Source: CAVVWJ01 sp965652025
GTDB lineage: Bacteria > Gemmatimonadota > Gemmatimonadetes > Gemmatimonadales > GWC2-71-9
Assembly: GCA_965652025.1 (NCBI GenBank)
Contig: CBFGTM010000008.1
Span: 24,102 to 88,101, forward strand
Direction: 5' to 3'
Length of the DNA: 64,000 nucleotides
Position 1 is the first letter of the stretch. Every line of letters starts with the position of its first letter. The notes under the pieces are model-generated. The model was not told the DNA's origin and made no database searches. It saw nothing but the letters and a program-made list of their open reading frames with translations. Positions 1 to 9,838 of the stretch are shown piece after piece. Both the position numbers and the translations under genes were made by a program.

Positions 1-1
1 G

Positions 2-906
<905 letters not shown>

Positions 907-910
<4 letters not shown>

Positions 911-2346
911 GCGACGATCGCTGGCGGTCTCCTCTGGGCACCCGATACGCGTCACCCGCCATGCAGACGCTCTGGGGTGAGGCTCGCCGGGTAGCGCTGT
1001 GGCGGCGGCTCTGGCTGGCCCTGGCGGAGACCGAGCGGGAGCTGGGGCTGGATATTCCCGAGACTGCGATTCGCCAGATGCGCGACCACCTGGACGACGC
1101 CGACCTGGCTGCGGCGGCGCGCTACGAGCGCCGCTTCCGCCACGATGTGATGGCCCACATCCACGCCTTCGGCGACCAGGCGACCGCAGCACGACCGTAT
1201 CTCCACCTCGGGGCTACCAGTGCGTTCGTCACCGACAACGCCGACCTGGTGCTGATGCGGGACGGCCTTCGGCTCCTGCTGGGGAGGCTCATCGCGGTGC
1301 TGGGCGCACTGGAGCGGTTCGCCACGCGATTCGCCGAGTTGCCTTGCCTGGCCTACACCCACTTTCAGCCGGCGCAGCTCACGACCGTGGGCAAACGGGC
1401 GGCGCTTTGGATGCAGGACTACGCTCTGGATGTCGAGGAGGTAGCCCACCGGATCGAAACGCTCCGCCTGCGCGGCTGCAAGGGCACAACCGGCACTCAG
1501 GCTTCCTTCCTCGAGCTCTTCGGCGGCAACCACGAAAAAGTCCGCGAGCTGGATCGCCGTGTCGCCGCCCGGCTCGGGTTCGGCGAGACCTTTGCGGTGA
1601 CGGGTCAGACCTACACTCGAAAGACCGACAGCGCGGTGCTGGACACGCTCAGCGGGATCGCGCAGTCGGCGTCCAAGATGGCTGGCGACCTTCGGCTGCT
1701 GCAGCACGAGGGCGAGCTGCTCGAGCCGTTCGAGTCGGAACAGGTGGGCTCCAGTGCCATGGCTTACAAGCGCAATCCCATGCGCGCGGAACGAATCAGC
1801 GGCCTGGCCCGCTACGTCATCTCGCTTCCCGCCAACACCGCGCAGACCGCCGCCAGCCAATGGCTCGAGCGCAGCCTGGACGACAGCGCCAATCGGCGGC
1901 TCACGCTGCCCGAGGGATTTCTCGCCACCGACGCGATTCTGGTGCTGGCGACCAACATCGCGGCCGGCCTCGAGGTACGGGAAGAAGTCATCCGGCGGCA
2001 TGTGGCGGAGCAGATGCCGTTCATGGCCACCGAGCGGTGGCTGATGCTCGGGGTAGAGGCCGGCGGCGACCGGCAGGCACTGCACGAGGTGATCCGTCGG
2101 CACAGTCTGGCCGTGGCGGAGGCGGTGAGCCGGGGCGAGGGGAACGATCTGCTCAGCCGCCTGGCCGGAGATCCCGCCTTCCGCTCGGTGGCGGCGGCCC
2201 GACTTCAGGCCGAGCTCGAGCCCGCCAATCACACCGGCCGGGCGCCGCAGCAGGTCCAGGAGTTCATCGAGGAGTACCTGAGACCTCTGCTCGCCCGTAT
2301 CCGGCCTCTCGCGGCTGAAGCCGAGGCGGCGGAGGTGGTGGTATGA
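907..2346 (+). CDS. purB: adenylosuccinate lyase
   Basis: Splits SAICAR to AICAR plus fumarate and adenylosuccinate to AMP plus fumarate, so it acts in both the common purine pathway and the AMP branch. The 479-residue protein has the fumarase/aspartase superfamily signature GSSAMAYKRNPMR at about residues 281-293 and a conserved His in YTHFQPAQ near residue 150. Length matches the longer PurB class. The ATG start lies in an ATGA overlap with the upstream protease gene, and the stop overlaps purC in the same way, so it is an internal cistron of a long operon. Confidence 0.97.
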
Positions 2347-3275
2347 AAGCGCCTTCAGCTCCTCTGGTTCAAAGCCGACTGCCGCTGCCGCTCCTCCGCA
2401 GAGGCAAGGTCCGCGAGGTATACGAGGTCGATGCCGAGCGGCTGCTCCTGGTCGCGAGTGACCGGGTCAGCGCGTTCGACGTGATCATGCGTGAGCCGGT
2501 CCCTCGCAAGGGAGCCGTCCTCACCCAGATCAGCGCCTTCTGGTTCGAGCAGCTGGCCCACGTCTTTCCATCGCATTATCTGACCGCCCGGACCTCCGAG
2601 GTCATCAAGCAGGTTCCCGCTCTTGCAGACATGGAGCGAGAGCTCGCCGGCCGCAGCATGCTTGTCCGGCGAGCTCCTCCGGTCCCGTTCGAGTGTGTCG
2701 TGCGGGGCTATCTCTCCGGGTCAGCCTGGGCCGAGTATCGTAGCCAGGGGACCTTGGCCGGTGAGCCGTTACCCTCGGGGCTGAGGGAAAGCGACCGGCT
2801 GGAGCCATTGCTCTTCTCGCCGGCCACCAAGGCGGAGACTGGGCATGATCTCAATGTCACCTTCACGACTATGAGCGGCGCACTGGGGGCCGAGCTTGCC
2901 ACTCGGCTGAGGGATGCGAGCTTCGCGGTGTACCGGGCCGGCCGCGACCACGCCGCCCGACGGGGGATCATCATTGCGGACACCAAGTTTGAATTCGGGA
3001 GCGACGCCGCCGGCACCCTGCGATTGATTGACGAGCTGCTGACGCCCGACTCGTCCCGGTTCTGGCCAGCTGACCTCTACCAGCCGGGGCACGCACAGCC
3101 CAGCTTCGACAAGCAGCCCCTGCGTGACTATCTGGCCGCCCTCAAAGCGGCGAGCCAATGGACCGGAGAGGCCCCGCCTCCACCGCTTCCGCCGGAGGTC
3201 GTTCAGGCCACCAGCCAGCGGTATCTCGAGGCCTACCGGCTGCTGACCGGGAATGAGCTGAGCGAGGATCTGTGA
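2343..3275 (+). CDS. purC: phosphoribosylaminoimidazole-succinocarboxamide synthase
   Basis: Joins CAIR and aspartate with ATP to make SAICAR, the substrate of the adjacent PurB. At 310 residues it belongs to the longer, yeast-like size class (about 300) rather than the 237-residue E. coli type. Family signatures seen: RGKVREVYEV near residues 20-29 (nucleotide loop), VSAFDVIM, and ECVVRGYLSGSAW followed by SPATKAETGHD. It overlaps purB by four bases and the downstream psd start by one base (TGATG). Confidence 0.97.
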   Translation: MKAPSAPLVQSRLPLPLLRRGKVREVYEVDAERLLLVASDRVSAFDVIMREPVPRKGAVLTQISAFWFEQLAHVFPSHYLTARTSEVIKQVPALADMERELAGRSMLVRRAPPVPFECVVRGYLSGSAWAEYRSQGTLAGEPLPSGLRESDRLEPLLFSPATKAETGHDLNVTFTTMSGALGAELATRLRDASFAVYRAGRDHAARRGIIIADTKFEFGSDAAGTLRLIDELLTPDSSRFWPADLYQPGHAQPSFDKQPLRDYLAALKAASQWTGEAPPPPLPPEVVQATSQRYLEAYRLLTGNELSEDL

Positions 3276-3922
3276 TGAGGACAGCACCGGAGGGGCGCTG
3301 GTTCATAGTCGGGGCCTGGGCAATTGCTCTAGTCCTGTGGGTCACCGCGGTTCGCTCTGGCGCTCCGGGTTGGGTAATCGCGGCGGTGGTCTGGACCCTG
3401 CTCGCCATCTGGGTCGTCGCCTTCTTCCGCGACCCGGAGCGATCGGGCCAACGAGGGGAGCGGCTGATCCTGGCACCCGCCGACGGGAAAGTGGTTGCAA
3501 TTACCGAGCTGGAGGAGCCGGCATTCTTTCACGGGCCAGCGCTGCGGATCTCGATATTCATGAACGTCTTCAACTGTCACGTGAACCGTTATCCGACCAG
3601 CGGAACCGTCCGGTATCGGCAGTACAATCCGGGCAAGTTCGGGCACGCAGCGGCGGAGAAATCCAGTCTCGACAACGAGCAGTCATCGGTGGGACTCCTG
3701 ACGGATCGCGGCCAAGTCTTGATCCGGCAGATTGCCGGGCTGATCGCCCGGAGGATCGTGACCGACCATGAAGTAGGGACTCAGGTCCAGCAGGGACAGC
3801 GGCTGGGGATGATCCGGTTTGGCTCCCGAGTCGATCTCTTTCTGCCCCGGACTACCAAACTCCTGGTCAAGACCGGCGACAACACCCTGGTGGGAGTAAC
3901 CGTGGTGGCTGAATGGAGCTGA
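3275..3922 (+). CDS. psd: phosphatidylserine decarboxylase proenzyme
   Basis: Converts phosphatidylserine to phosphatidylethanolamine at the membrane. It is the short form (215 residues) related to archaetidylserine decarboxylase. Two hydrophobic stretches lie in the first 50 residues, then the PSD domain with FMNVFNCHVNRYP. The self-cleavage site is RFGS: Gly183-Ser184, where the Ser becomes the pyruvoyl group of the alpha chain. An in-frame GTG lies one codon upstream; ATG 3275 is preferred. It sits directly before pssA, which makes its substrate, although both are embedded among purine genes. Confidence 0.95.
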   Translation: MRTAPEGRWFIVGAWAIALVLWVTAVRSGAPGWVIAAVVWTLLAIWVVAFFRDPERSGQRGERLILAPADGKVVAITELEEPAFFHGPALRISIFMNVFNCHVNRYPTSGTVRYRQYNPGKFGHAAAEKSSLDNEQSSVGLLTDRGQVLIRQIAGLIARRIVTDHEVGTQVQQGQRLGMIRFGSRVDLFLPRTTKLLVKTGDNTLVGVTVVAEWS

Positions 3923-4791
3923 GACAACGAGGGGAGGGTCTTCGGCGTCCCACGATGCGGCACGTGGTCGTGGTCATGCCCAGCGCCTTCACCCTGGGCA
4001 ACCTCTTCTTCGGATTCTGGGCTATCGTCTCGGCCTTCAACGGCAACTTCCGCTGGGCCGGCTGGTTTATCGTCTTTGCCGGGATACTCGACATGCTGGA
4101 TGGAAGGGTTGCCCGCCTCTCCGGCACCGGGACCCGGTTCGGGGCGGAGCTCGATTCGCTGGTCGATGTCATCTCCTTTGGCGTTGCTCCCGCGCTGCTG
4201 ATGTACTTTCTCGACTTCTCCAGCGCCGGTCGTTTTGCCTGGATACTGTGCTACATCTACGTGGTCGCAGTGGCGCTGAGGCTGGCGCGCTTCAACGTGC
4301 TCTCGGCGGGCAAACCTTCCACCGGCTGGTTTACCGGCATGCCCTCACCGGCGGCCGGAATGACCCTGGCAGTGTACTACCCATTCAGCCAGACCAACTG
4401 GTACCGGGCATCGCTGGCCTACCTGGATCTCCAGCATGAGGGTCTGGTGGTGCTCATGCTTCTGCTGGCCGTCCTCATGGTCAGCAACGTCAAGTATCCC
4501 AAGTTCCCACCGATCGGCGTTCGCAGCGCCAGGGGCATTCTGGGTCTGGTAGTCCATCTGGTAATCCTGCTCGGCGGAATCCTCGCGCCTGAGTATTTTT
4601 TATTTCCTCTGGGCTTGCTTTACATGGTGTATGGCCTGGGGCGCGCCACCGTGCTGAGCCTGATGGAGCGGCCGGAGCCGGTCACGGTGGTGGATGAGCG
4701 GATCGCCGACGGCAACGACCCGACCCTGCCGCCTCCTCTCTCCCATGAGCGCAGACGATGGGGCGATCGCCGACAGGAGCTGGACCAATGA
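3913..4791 (+). CDS. pssA: CDP-diacylglycerol-serine O-phosphatidyltransferase
   Basis: Integral membrane enzyme making phosphatidylserine from CDP-diacylglycerol and serine. The CDP-alcohol phosphotransferase motif is complete: Asp60, Asp63-Gly64, Ala67-Arg68, Gly77, Asp81, Asp85. Several hydrophobic segments follow through about residue 250, then a polar tail. The annotated ATG overlaps psd by 10 bases; an internal ATG at 3955 (MRHVVVVMPS) is an alternative start. The stop overlaps purS by four bases. Its product feeds Psd, and cdsA, which makes its lipid substrate, is also in this window at 47942-48814. Confidence 0.95.
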   Translation: MELRQRGEGLRRPTMRHVVVVMPSAFTLGNLFFGFWAIVSAFNGNFRWAGWFIVFAGILDMLDGRVARLSGTGTRFGAELDSLVDVISFGVAPALLMYFLDFSSAGRFAWILCYIYVVAVALRLARFNVLSAGKPSTGWFTGMPSPAAGMTLAVYYPFSQTNWYRASLAYLDLQHEGLVVLMLLLAVLMVSNVKYPKFPPIGVRSARGILGLVVHLVILLGGILAPEYFLFPLGLLYMVYGLGRATVLSLMERPEPVTVVDERIADGNDPTLPPPLSHERRRWGDRRQELDQ

Positions 4792-5039
4792 CCTTCCGTG
4801 TGCACGTACGAGTCATGCCCCGAGGCGGACTGCTGGACCCCCAAGGCCAGGCTGTGGAGCATGCGTTAACTGCGCTCGGCTTCGAGGAGGCCGGCGCGGT
4901 ACGGGTGGGCCGCGCCATCGAGCTCGACGTGGCCGCTTCCTCTCGAGACGAGGCGGAAGCACGCGCCCGGCTGATGTGCGACAAGTTGCTGGCTAATCCG
5001 GTGACCGAAGACTACCTGCTCAACGTGGAAGAGGACTGA
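4788..5039 (+). CDS. purS: phosphoribosylformylglycinamidine synthase subunit PurS
   Basis: Small (83-residue) structural subunit that bridges PurQ and PurL in the multi-subunit FGAM synthase. It begins MTFRVHVRVMPRGGLLDPQG, the usual first strand of the family, and ends NPVTEDYLLNVEED. A frame extension to 4758 exists, but ATG 4788 gives an ATGA overlap with pssA and the expected family length. It overlaps purQ by one base (TGATG). Its presence fits the small PurL encoded downstream. Confidence 0.95.
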   Translation: MTFRVHVRVMPRGGLLDPQGQAVEHALTALGFEEAGAVRVGRAIELDVAASSRDEAEARARLMCDKLLANPVTEDYLLNVEED

Positions 5040-5773
5040 TGCCCCGGGTGGCGGTGATCCGGTTTCCGGGCAGTAACTGTGACTTCGATACGCTGCGAGC
5101 CGTGGAGCGCTACGGGGGCGAAGCGTATTTCGTCTGGCATCGGGAATCGGATCTGCGGGGCGCCGATATCGTAATCCTGCCAGGCGGGTTCAGCTATGGC
5201 GACTACCTGAGGTCGGGCGCCATCGCGCGGTTCAGTCCCATCATGCAGGCAGTGCAACGTCATGCTGCGGAGGGTGGACCACTGCTCGGGATCTGCAATG
5301 GATTCCAGATCCTGTGCGAGGCGCATCTGCTTCCCGGCGCGCTCCTCCGGAATGCCGGCCTGACTTTCGTGTCCAAGCCGGTGGACGTGACGGTGGAGCA
5401 GACCGACACCGCGTTCACCTGTGACTACGAGCCCGGCGCCCGATTGCGGGTTCCAGTCGCGCACGGCGAGGGCCGCTATGTAGCCACGCCCGATACCCTT
5501 CGCATGCTGGAGGCCGAGGGCCGAGTCGTGCTGCGCTACGTGGCCGCGACCGAGCGCTCGCCTTTTCAGCCCAATCCCAACGGTTCAGCCAACCATATCG
5601 CGGGCATCTGCAACCCCGGGGGCAACGTCGTGGGTATCATGCCGCACCCGGAGCGCGCGTCCGACCGCGTGCTGGGCCTGACCGGCGGGGCCGGCTTCTT
5701 CACCTCGCCGGTGTCGTCCTACGATCACAGCACCGACCAGAGGATAACGAGCAATGAAGGCCGACAAGCCTAG
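5039..5773 (+). CDS. purQ: phosphoribosylformylglycinamidine synthase subunit PurQ
   Basis: Class I glutaminase subunit that supplies ammonia to PurL for the FGAR to FGAM step. The nucleophile is Cys86 in LLGICNGFQ, and the catalytic His-Glu pair is in MPHPER (about His203 and Glu205). At 244 residues it carries roughly 20 extra residues after the domain; the coding sequence for that tail overlaps the next gene by 20 bases. It follows purS directly, giving PurS and PurQ from one transcript with PurL. Confidence 0.96.
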   Translation: MPRVAVIRFPGSNCDFDTLRAVERYGGEAYFVWHRESDLRGADIVILPGGFSYGDYLRSGAIARFSPIMQAVQRHAAEGGPLLGICNGFQILCEAHLLPGALLRNAGLTFVSKPVDVTVEQTDTAFTCDYEPGARLRVPVAHGEGRYVATPDTLRMLEAEGRVVLRYVAATERSPFQPNPNGSANHIAGICNPGGNVVGIMPHPERASDRVLGLTGGAGFFTSPVSSYDHSTDQRITSNEGRQA

Positions 5774-6116
5774 CAGGAACGAAGACGAGTACTTCGCCCG
5801 CGAAGATGCGGAGCTGCTCCGGAAACAGCGGGAACGTGCCCACGCGGCCGCGGTCGAGGCCGAGCGGAAGAGCCATTACATGAAGTGCCCCAAGGACGGC
5901 TACGACCTTTCGAGCAGTGAGTATCACGGGGTCCAGATCGAGACCTGCCCTCACTGCGGGGGGATGTGGCTGGACGCCGGTGAGTTCGAGGCGGTGGCCC
6001 ACGATGACCGGTCCAGCGTGTTCACCCGGGTGCTTTCGGACGCGCTGTCCACATTCCGGCGCTCGCCCAGCTCCCAGCGGACCAAGCCGGCTCACAATCC
6101 GGGTAACCCGCGCTGA
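5754..6116 (+). CDS. zf-TFIIB-type zinc-finger protein, function unknown
   Basis: Encodes 120 residues: a charged, probably helical N-terminal 40 residues, then a zf-TFIIB-like domain with CPKDGYDL at residues 45-52 and CPHCGGMWLDAGE at 65-77. One of the four expected Cys ligands is replaced (CPxD, Asp48), while the second pair Cys65/Cys68 is intact. The C-terminal 30 residues are basic and Ser/Pro-rich. It overlaps the 3' end of purQ by 20 bases and sits ten bases before the purL start, so it is co-transcribed with FGAM synthase genes. No specific role for this family in purine synthesis is known to me. Confidence 0.85.
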   Translation: MKADKPSRNEDEYFAREDAELLRKQRERAHAAAVEAERKSHYMKCPKDGYDLSSSEYHGVQIETCPHCGGMWLDAGEFEAVAHDDRSSVFTRVLSDALSTFRRSPSSQRTKPAHNPGNPR

Positions 6117-6126
6117 CAGGACTGCA

Positions 6127-8442
6127 TTGACCGTCTACGGGGTGGCCAGCACAGCAGTCGACCGCCTCTCTCTTCCAGGGGAGCGGCAGGTTACGCCTGA
6201 GCTCGTTCGGGAACACAATCTCAACGAGCTGGAGTACAACCGAATCATCGAAATGCTCGGGCGGGCGCCCACCTTTACCGAGCTGGGAGTCTTCTCTGCC
6301 CTCTGGTCGGAGCACTGCTCCTACAAGCACTCCAGGCCGGTTCTGAAGACTTTCCCCACAGCGGGTCCCCACGTTATCCAGGGCCCCGGCGAGAACGCCG
6401 GCGTGCTGCGGCTACCCGATGGGTGGGCGGTCGCATTCAAGATCGAGTCTCACAATCACCCCTCCGCAGTGGAGCCGTATCAGGGGGCGGCCACCGGAGT
6501 GGGCGGAATTCTGCGCGACGTCTTCACCATGGGCGCGCGCCCGGTGGCGCTGCTGAACAGCCTCCGGTTTGGGCCGTTGGATCACCCCCCGCGCAACCGC
6601 TACCTCTTCGCCGGCGTGGTCCGGGGAGTGGGTGACTACGGCAACTGCGTTGGAGTTCCGACCCTGGGCGGCGAAGTGAACTTTGCACCCAGCTACACCG
6701 GCAATCCTCTGGTCAACGCCATGTGCGTCGGCCTGCTGCGGGAGCGGGACTTGATCCGGGCGGCAGCCCAAGGCGTGGGCAACGTGCTCCTCGCCGTGGG
6801 TGCTCGGACCGGCCGGGATGGCATTCACGGGGCTAGCTTCGCCTCGGAGGAGCTATCCGAGAAGAGCGAGACCCGCCGTCCGCAGGTGCAGGTTGGTGAT
6901 CCCTTTACCGAGAAGCTGCTGCTCGAGGCCAGTCTGGAGCTGATCACGTCGCGGCTCATTGTGGCGATTCAAGACATGGGCGCAGCCGGCCTTACCAGCT
7001 CTTCGGCCGAGATGGCGGCGCGAGGTGGCGTGGGAGTGGAAATCGACACCGGCCTGGTGCCCACTCGCGAAGAAGGAATGACTCCGTACGAGATCCTTCT
7101 GTCCGAGTCCCAGGAGCGAATGCTGGTGGTAGCAGAGCCAGACAAGGTTGACCAGATCCAGGCGGTTTGCGCCAAGTGGGAGCTCACCGCCACGCCGATC
7201 GGCCGGGTCACCGATGACGGCCTGTTCCGGGTGAAGCATCACGGGCAGACGGTCGTCAGCATTCCCGGCCGGCGCCTGGTGGAGGACTGCCCCACCTATT
7301 ACCCCGATGCGGAAGAGAGCGACGAGGCCCGCTCGCGACGGTCGGCGATCGAGCCGGGTGAGCCGGTGGTCGACCTCGAGGGCGCGTTGGAGCTGCTGCT
7401 GGACAGCCCGAATCTCGCCAGCAAGCGCTGGGTCTACGAGCAGTACGACTCTACAGTCCAGGCCTCCACCGTGCTCCCCCCCGGTTCCGACGCCGGCGTC
7501 CTCCGGGTGCCCGGAAGCGACTTCGGGCTGGCCATGACCGTGGACTGCAACTCTCGTCTGGTCGCGCTCGATCCGTACGAGGGCGGCAAGGCTGCCGTGG
7601 CCGAAGCAGCCCGTAATGTGGCGGCGACCGGGGCCCAACCGCTCGGCATCACCAACTGCCTCAACTTCGGCAATCCCGAGAAGCCGGAGGTGTTCTTTCA
7701 GTTCCGTGAAGCCTGCCGAGGCATTGCCGATGCCTGCCGCGCCTTCGGTACCCCGGTAACCGGCGGCAATGTGTCGTTCTATAACGAGAGCCCGAGCGGG
7801 GCCATCGATCCCACGCCGACAATCGGGATGGTCGGATTGCTGGCCAACGTGGAGAATCGGATCGCCAGTTACTTCGATTCCCCGCAGGATGAGGTGTTCA
7901 TCCTGGGCCAGACCAGCGGTATCCTGGGCGGTTCGGCCTACTGGGCCGAGGTGTGCGATTTCGTCGGGGGAGATCTTCCGGCCATTGATCTCGAGGCCGA
8001 GCTCCGGCTGCAGCGTTTCCTGGTGGCCGCGGCCGATCGCAAGCTGCTTCGCTCGGCGCACGACTGTTCCGAGGGTGGCCTAGCCGTCACTCTAGCGGAA
8101 GCGGTGATTGGCGGCCCCTACGTGCCGGGCAGCCTGGGGGCGGGACTCGATCTCACGGGATACGCCCCCGACCTGCCGCTGGATGGGCTGCTGTTCGGAG
8201 AGGACGGTGCTCGAGCGGTGGTCTCCTGCTCCCAGAGCGCTGCTCGCCCACTGATCGCTCTGGCTGACCAGCACGGGGTGCCGATTTTCCGGGCCGGGCT
8301 GGTCGAGAGCGCGGGAACCCTGGAACTGCAGGTAGGGTCTCAACTGTTCTCCTGGAGCACTGAAGCATTGCGACGGATCTATTTCGATGCGATTCCCCGC
8401 CGGATGCAACATCCGGACGTGGATCGCACCGCGGGAGAATAG
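6127..8442 (+). CDS. purL: phosphoribosylformylglycinamidine synthase subunit PurL
   Basis: ATP-dependent synthetase subunit converting FGAR to FGAM with ammonia from PurQ. It is the small PurL type (about 771 residues) that works with PurS and PurQ. Conserved segments: LWSEHCSYKHSRP near residue 65, SHNHPSAVEPYQGAATGVGG near 108, DMGAAGLTSSSAEMA near 282, and the second half with VTGGNVSFYNE. The frame is open back to 5917, but that overlaps the zinc-finger gene by 200 bases. TTG 6127 with AGGA five bases upstream is preferred; GTG 6142 is the alternative. Confidence 0.94.
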   Translation: MTVYGVASTAVDRLSLPGERQVTPELVREHNLNELEYNRIIEMLGRAPTFTELGVFSALWSEHCSYKHSRPVLKTFPTAGPHVIQGPGENAGVLRLPDGWAVAFKIESHNHPSAVEPYQGAATGVGGILRDVFTMGARPVALLNSLRFGPLDHPPRNRYLFAGVVRGVGDYGNCVGVPTLGGEVNFAPSYTGNPLVNAMCVGLLRERDLIRAAAQGVGNVLLAVGARTGRDGIHGASFASEELSEKSETRRPQVQVGDPFTEKLLLEASLELITSRLIVAIQDMGAAGLTSSSAEMAARGGVGVEIDTGLVPTREEGMTPYEILLSESQERMLVVAEPDKVDQIQAVCAKWELTATPIGRVTDDGLFRVKHHGQTVVSIPGRRLVEDCPTYYPDAEESDEARSRRSAIEPGEPVVDLEGALELLLDSPNLASKRWVYEQYDSTVQASTVLPPGSDAGVLRVPGSDFGLAMTVDCNSRLVALDPYEGGKAAVAEAARNVAATGAQPLGITNCLNFGNPEKPEVFFQFREACRGIADACRAFGTPVTGGNVSFYNESPSGAIDPTPTIGMVGLLANVENRIASYFDSPQDEVFILGQTSGILGGSAYWAEVCDFVGGDLPAIDLEAELRLQRFLVAAADRKLLRSAHDCSEGGLAVTLAEAVIGGPYVPGSLGAGLDLTGYAPDLPLDGLLFGEDGARAVVSCSQSAARPLIALADQHGVPIFRAGLVESAGTLELQVGSQLFSWSTEALRRIYFDAIPRRMQHPDVDRTAGE

Positions 8443-8443
8443 T

Positions 8444-9838
8444 ATGTGCGGCATCATCGGGATCTCCGGCCTGCCGGATGCGGCCCGCCTTGCCTATCTG
8501 GGACTCTATGCACTGCAGCACCGGGGCCAGGAGAGTGCCGGAATGGTCGTGATCGACCGCGACGGATCGGCCCGCTCTCACCGAGGCATGGGGCTGGTCT
8601 CGGAGAATTTCGATGATCAGATCCTCTCCGGTCTGCCGGGCGATGTCGCAGTCGGCCACACTCGCTACTCGACCACCGGAAGCACCGTCCTGGCCAACGC
8701 TCAGCCCTGCAATGTGAACACCCGTTGCGGACCGCTGGCGATCGCGCACAACGGCAACTTGATCAACGCCGACGCCATCAAGCAGGACCTGGTGGCCCGG
8801 GGGGCGATCTTCACCAGTTCAAGCGACACCGAGGTCCTGGTACACCTGATCGCCCGGTCCAAGGCGAGCACGGTGGACGATCAGATCCGGGAGGCGCTGG
8901 AGCAGGTTGACGGGGCCTACAGTCTGGTGATTACCGTGGGCCGCACCTTGTATGCGGTGGTGGATAGCAGGGGGTTTCGCCCTCTGGTCCTCGGCCGCCT
9001 GGGCAGCGGCATTGTGGTCGCCTCGGAATCCTGCGCGCTGGACCTGATTGGGGCCTCCTTCCACTGCGAGCTCGGTCCCGGAGACTTCGTCCGGATCGAG
9101 AATGGGCAGGTGACTGACCTGCCCCGCCTGAGTCCCCGCCCGGTCAGCCGCTGCGTATTCGAGCTGGTGTACTTTGCCCGGCCGGACAGCACGGTCTTCG
9201 GTGAGTCGGTGGACCGGGTACGGCGAGAGCTGGGGCGGCAACTGGCCCGGGAGCAGCCGGCCCTCGGGGCCGAAGTGGTCTTCAGCGTGCCCGACAGCTC
9301 GAACGCCATGGCTCTGGGATTCTCCGAGATCTCGGGCGTCAAGCTCGAGCACGGGCTGATCCGGAATCACTATGTCGGCCGCACCTTCATCAACCCGACC
9401 CAGGCCCTGCGGGTGGCCAAGGTGAAGATCAAGTTCAATCCGGTGCGTGAGGTCATGCACGGAAAGTCGGTGGTCGTGGTGGACGACAGCCTGGTTCGAG
9501 GCAATACCAGCAAAGAGCTGGTTCAGATGATTCGCGCGGCTGGTGCGCGCGAGGTGCACTTGCGGCTGGGGTCCCCCCCGATCACCGGCCCCTGCTACTA
9601 CGGCATCGATACGCCGAGCCGGGAGGAGCTCATCGCGGCAACTCATTCCACCGAAGAGATTCGTCAGTTCCTCGGGGTGGACACGCTGGGGTATCTCTCG
9701 CTAAACGGCATGCTGCAGGCGGCCGGCAAGGACACCGGCTTCTGCCATGCCTGCTTCTCCGGCCACTACCCGACGCCGACCCCCGACGATCCGGTGCGTC
9801 TTCGACATGCGGCTCCACTGATCGCGACTCCCGCATGA
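8444..9838 (+). CDS. purF: amidophosphoribosyltransferase, iron-sulfur type
   Basis: Catalyses the first committed purine step: PRPP plus glutamine to phosphoribosylamine, with release of PPi. The start at ATG 8444 puts the catalytic Cys second (MCGIIGISG), as needed after Met removal, and no propeptide is seen. The PRPP loop is VVVVDDSLVRGNT. Four Cys are placed as in the Bacillus subtilis 4Fe-4S type: SRCVFE, GPCYYG and FCHACFSG. This implies an oxygen-sensitive cluster. It begins one base after the purL stop and overlaps ppdK by four bases. Confidence 0.96.
   Translation: MCGIIGISGLPDAARLAYLGLYALQHRGQESAGMVVIDRDGSARSHRGMGLVSENFDDQILSGLPGDVAVGHTRYSTTGSTVLANAQPCNVNTRCGPLAIAHNGNLINADAIKQDLVARGAIFTSSSDTEVLVHLIARSKASTVDDQIREALEQVDGAYSLVITVGRTLYAVVDSRGFRPLVLGRLGSGIVVASESCALDLIGASFHCELGPGDFVRIENGQVTDLPRLSPRPVSRCVFELVYFARPDSTVFGESVDRVRRELGRQLAREQPALGAEVVFSVPDSSNAMALGFSEISGVKLEHGLIRNHYVGRTFINPTQALRVAKVKIKFNPVREVMHGKSVVVVDDSLVRGNTSKELVQMIRAAGAREVHLRLGSPPITGPCYYGIDTPSREELIAATHSTEEIRQFLGVDTLGYLSLNGMLQAAGKDTGFCHACFSGHYPTPTPDDPVRLRHAAPLIATPA

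Noticed and set aside
952..2232. Minus-strand open frame of 426 codons
   Set aside because: Antisense of purB; no domain.
5917..6126. N-terminal extension of PurL
   Set aside because: Overlaps the zinc-finger gene in another frame and matches no PurL N-terminus; TTG 6127 fits.
6853..8061. Minus-strand open frame of 402 codons
   Set aside because: Antisense of purL, which has full PurL motifs.
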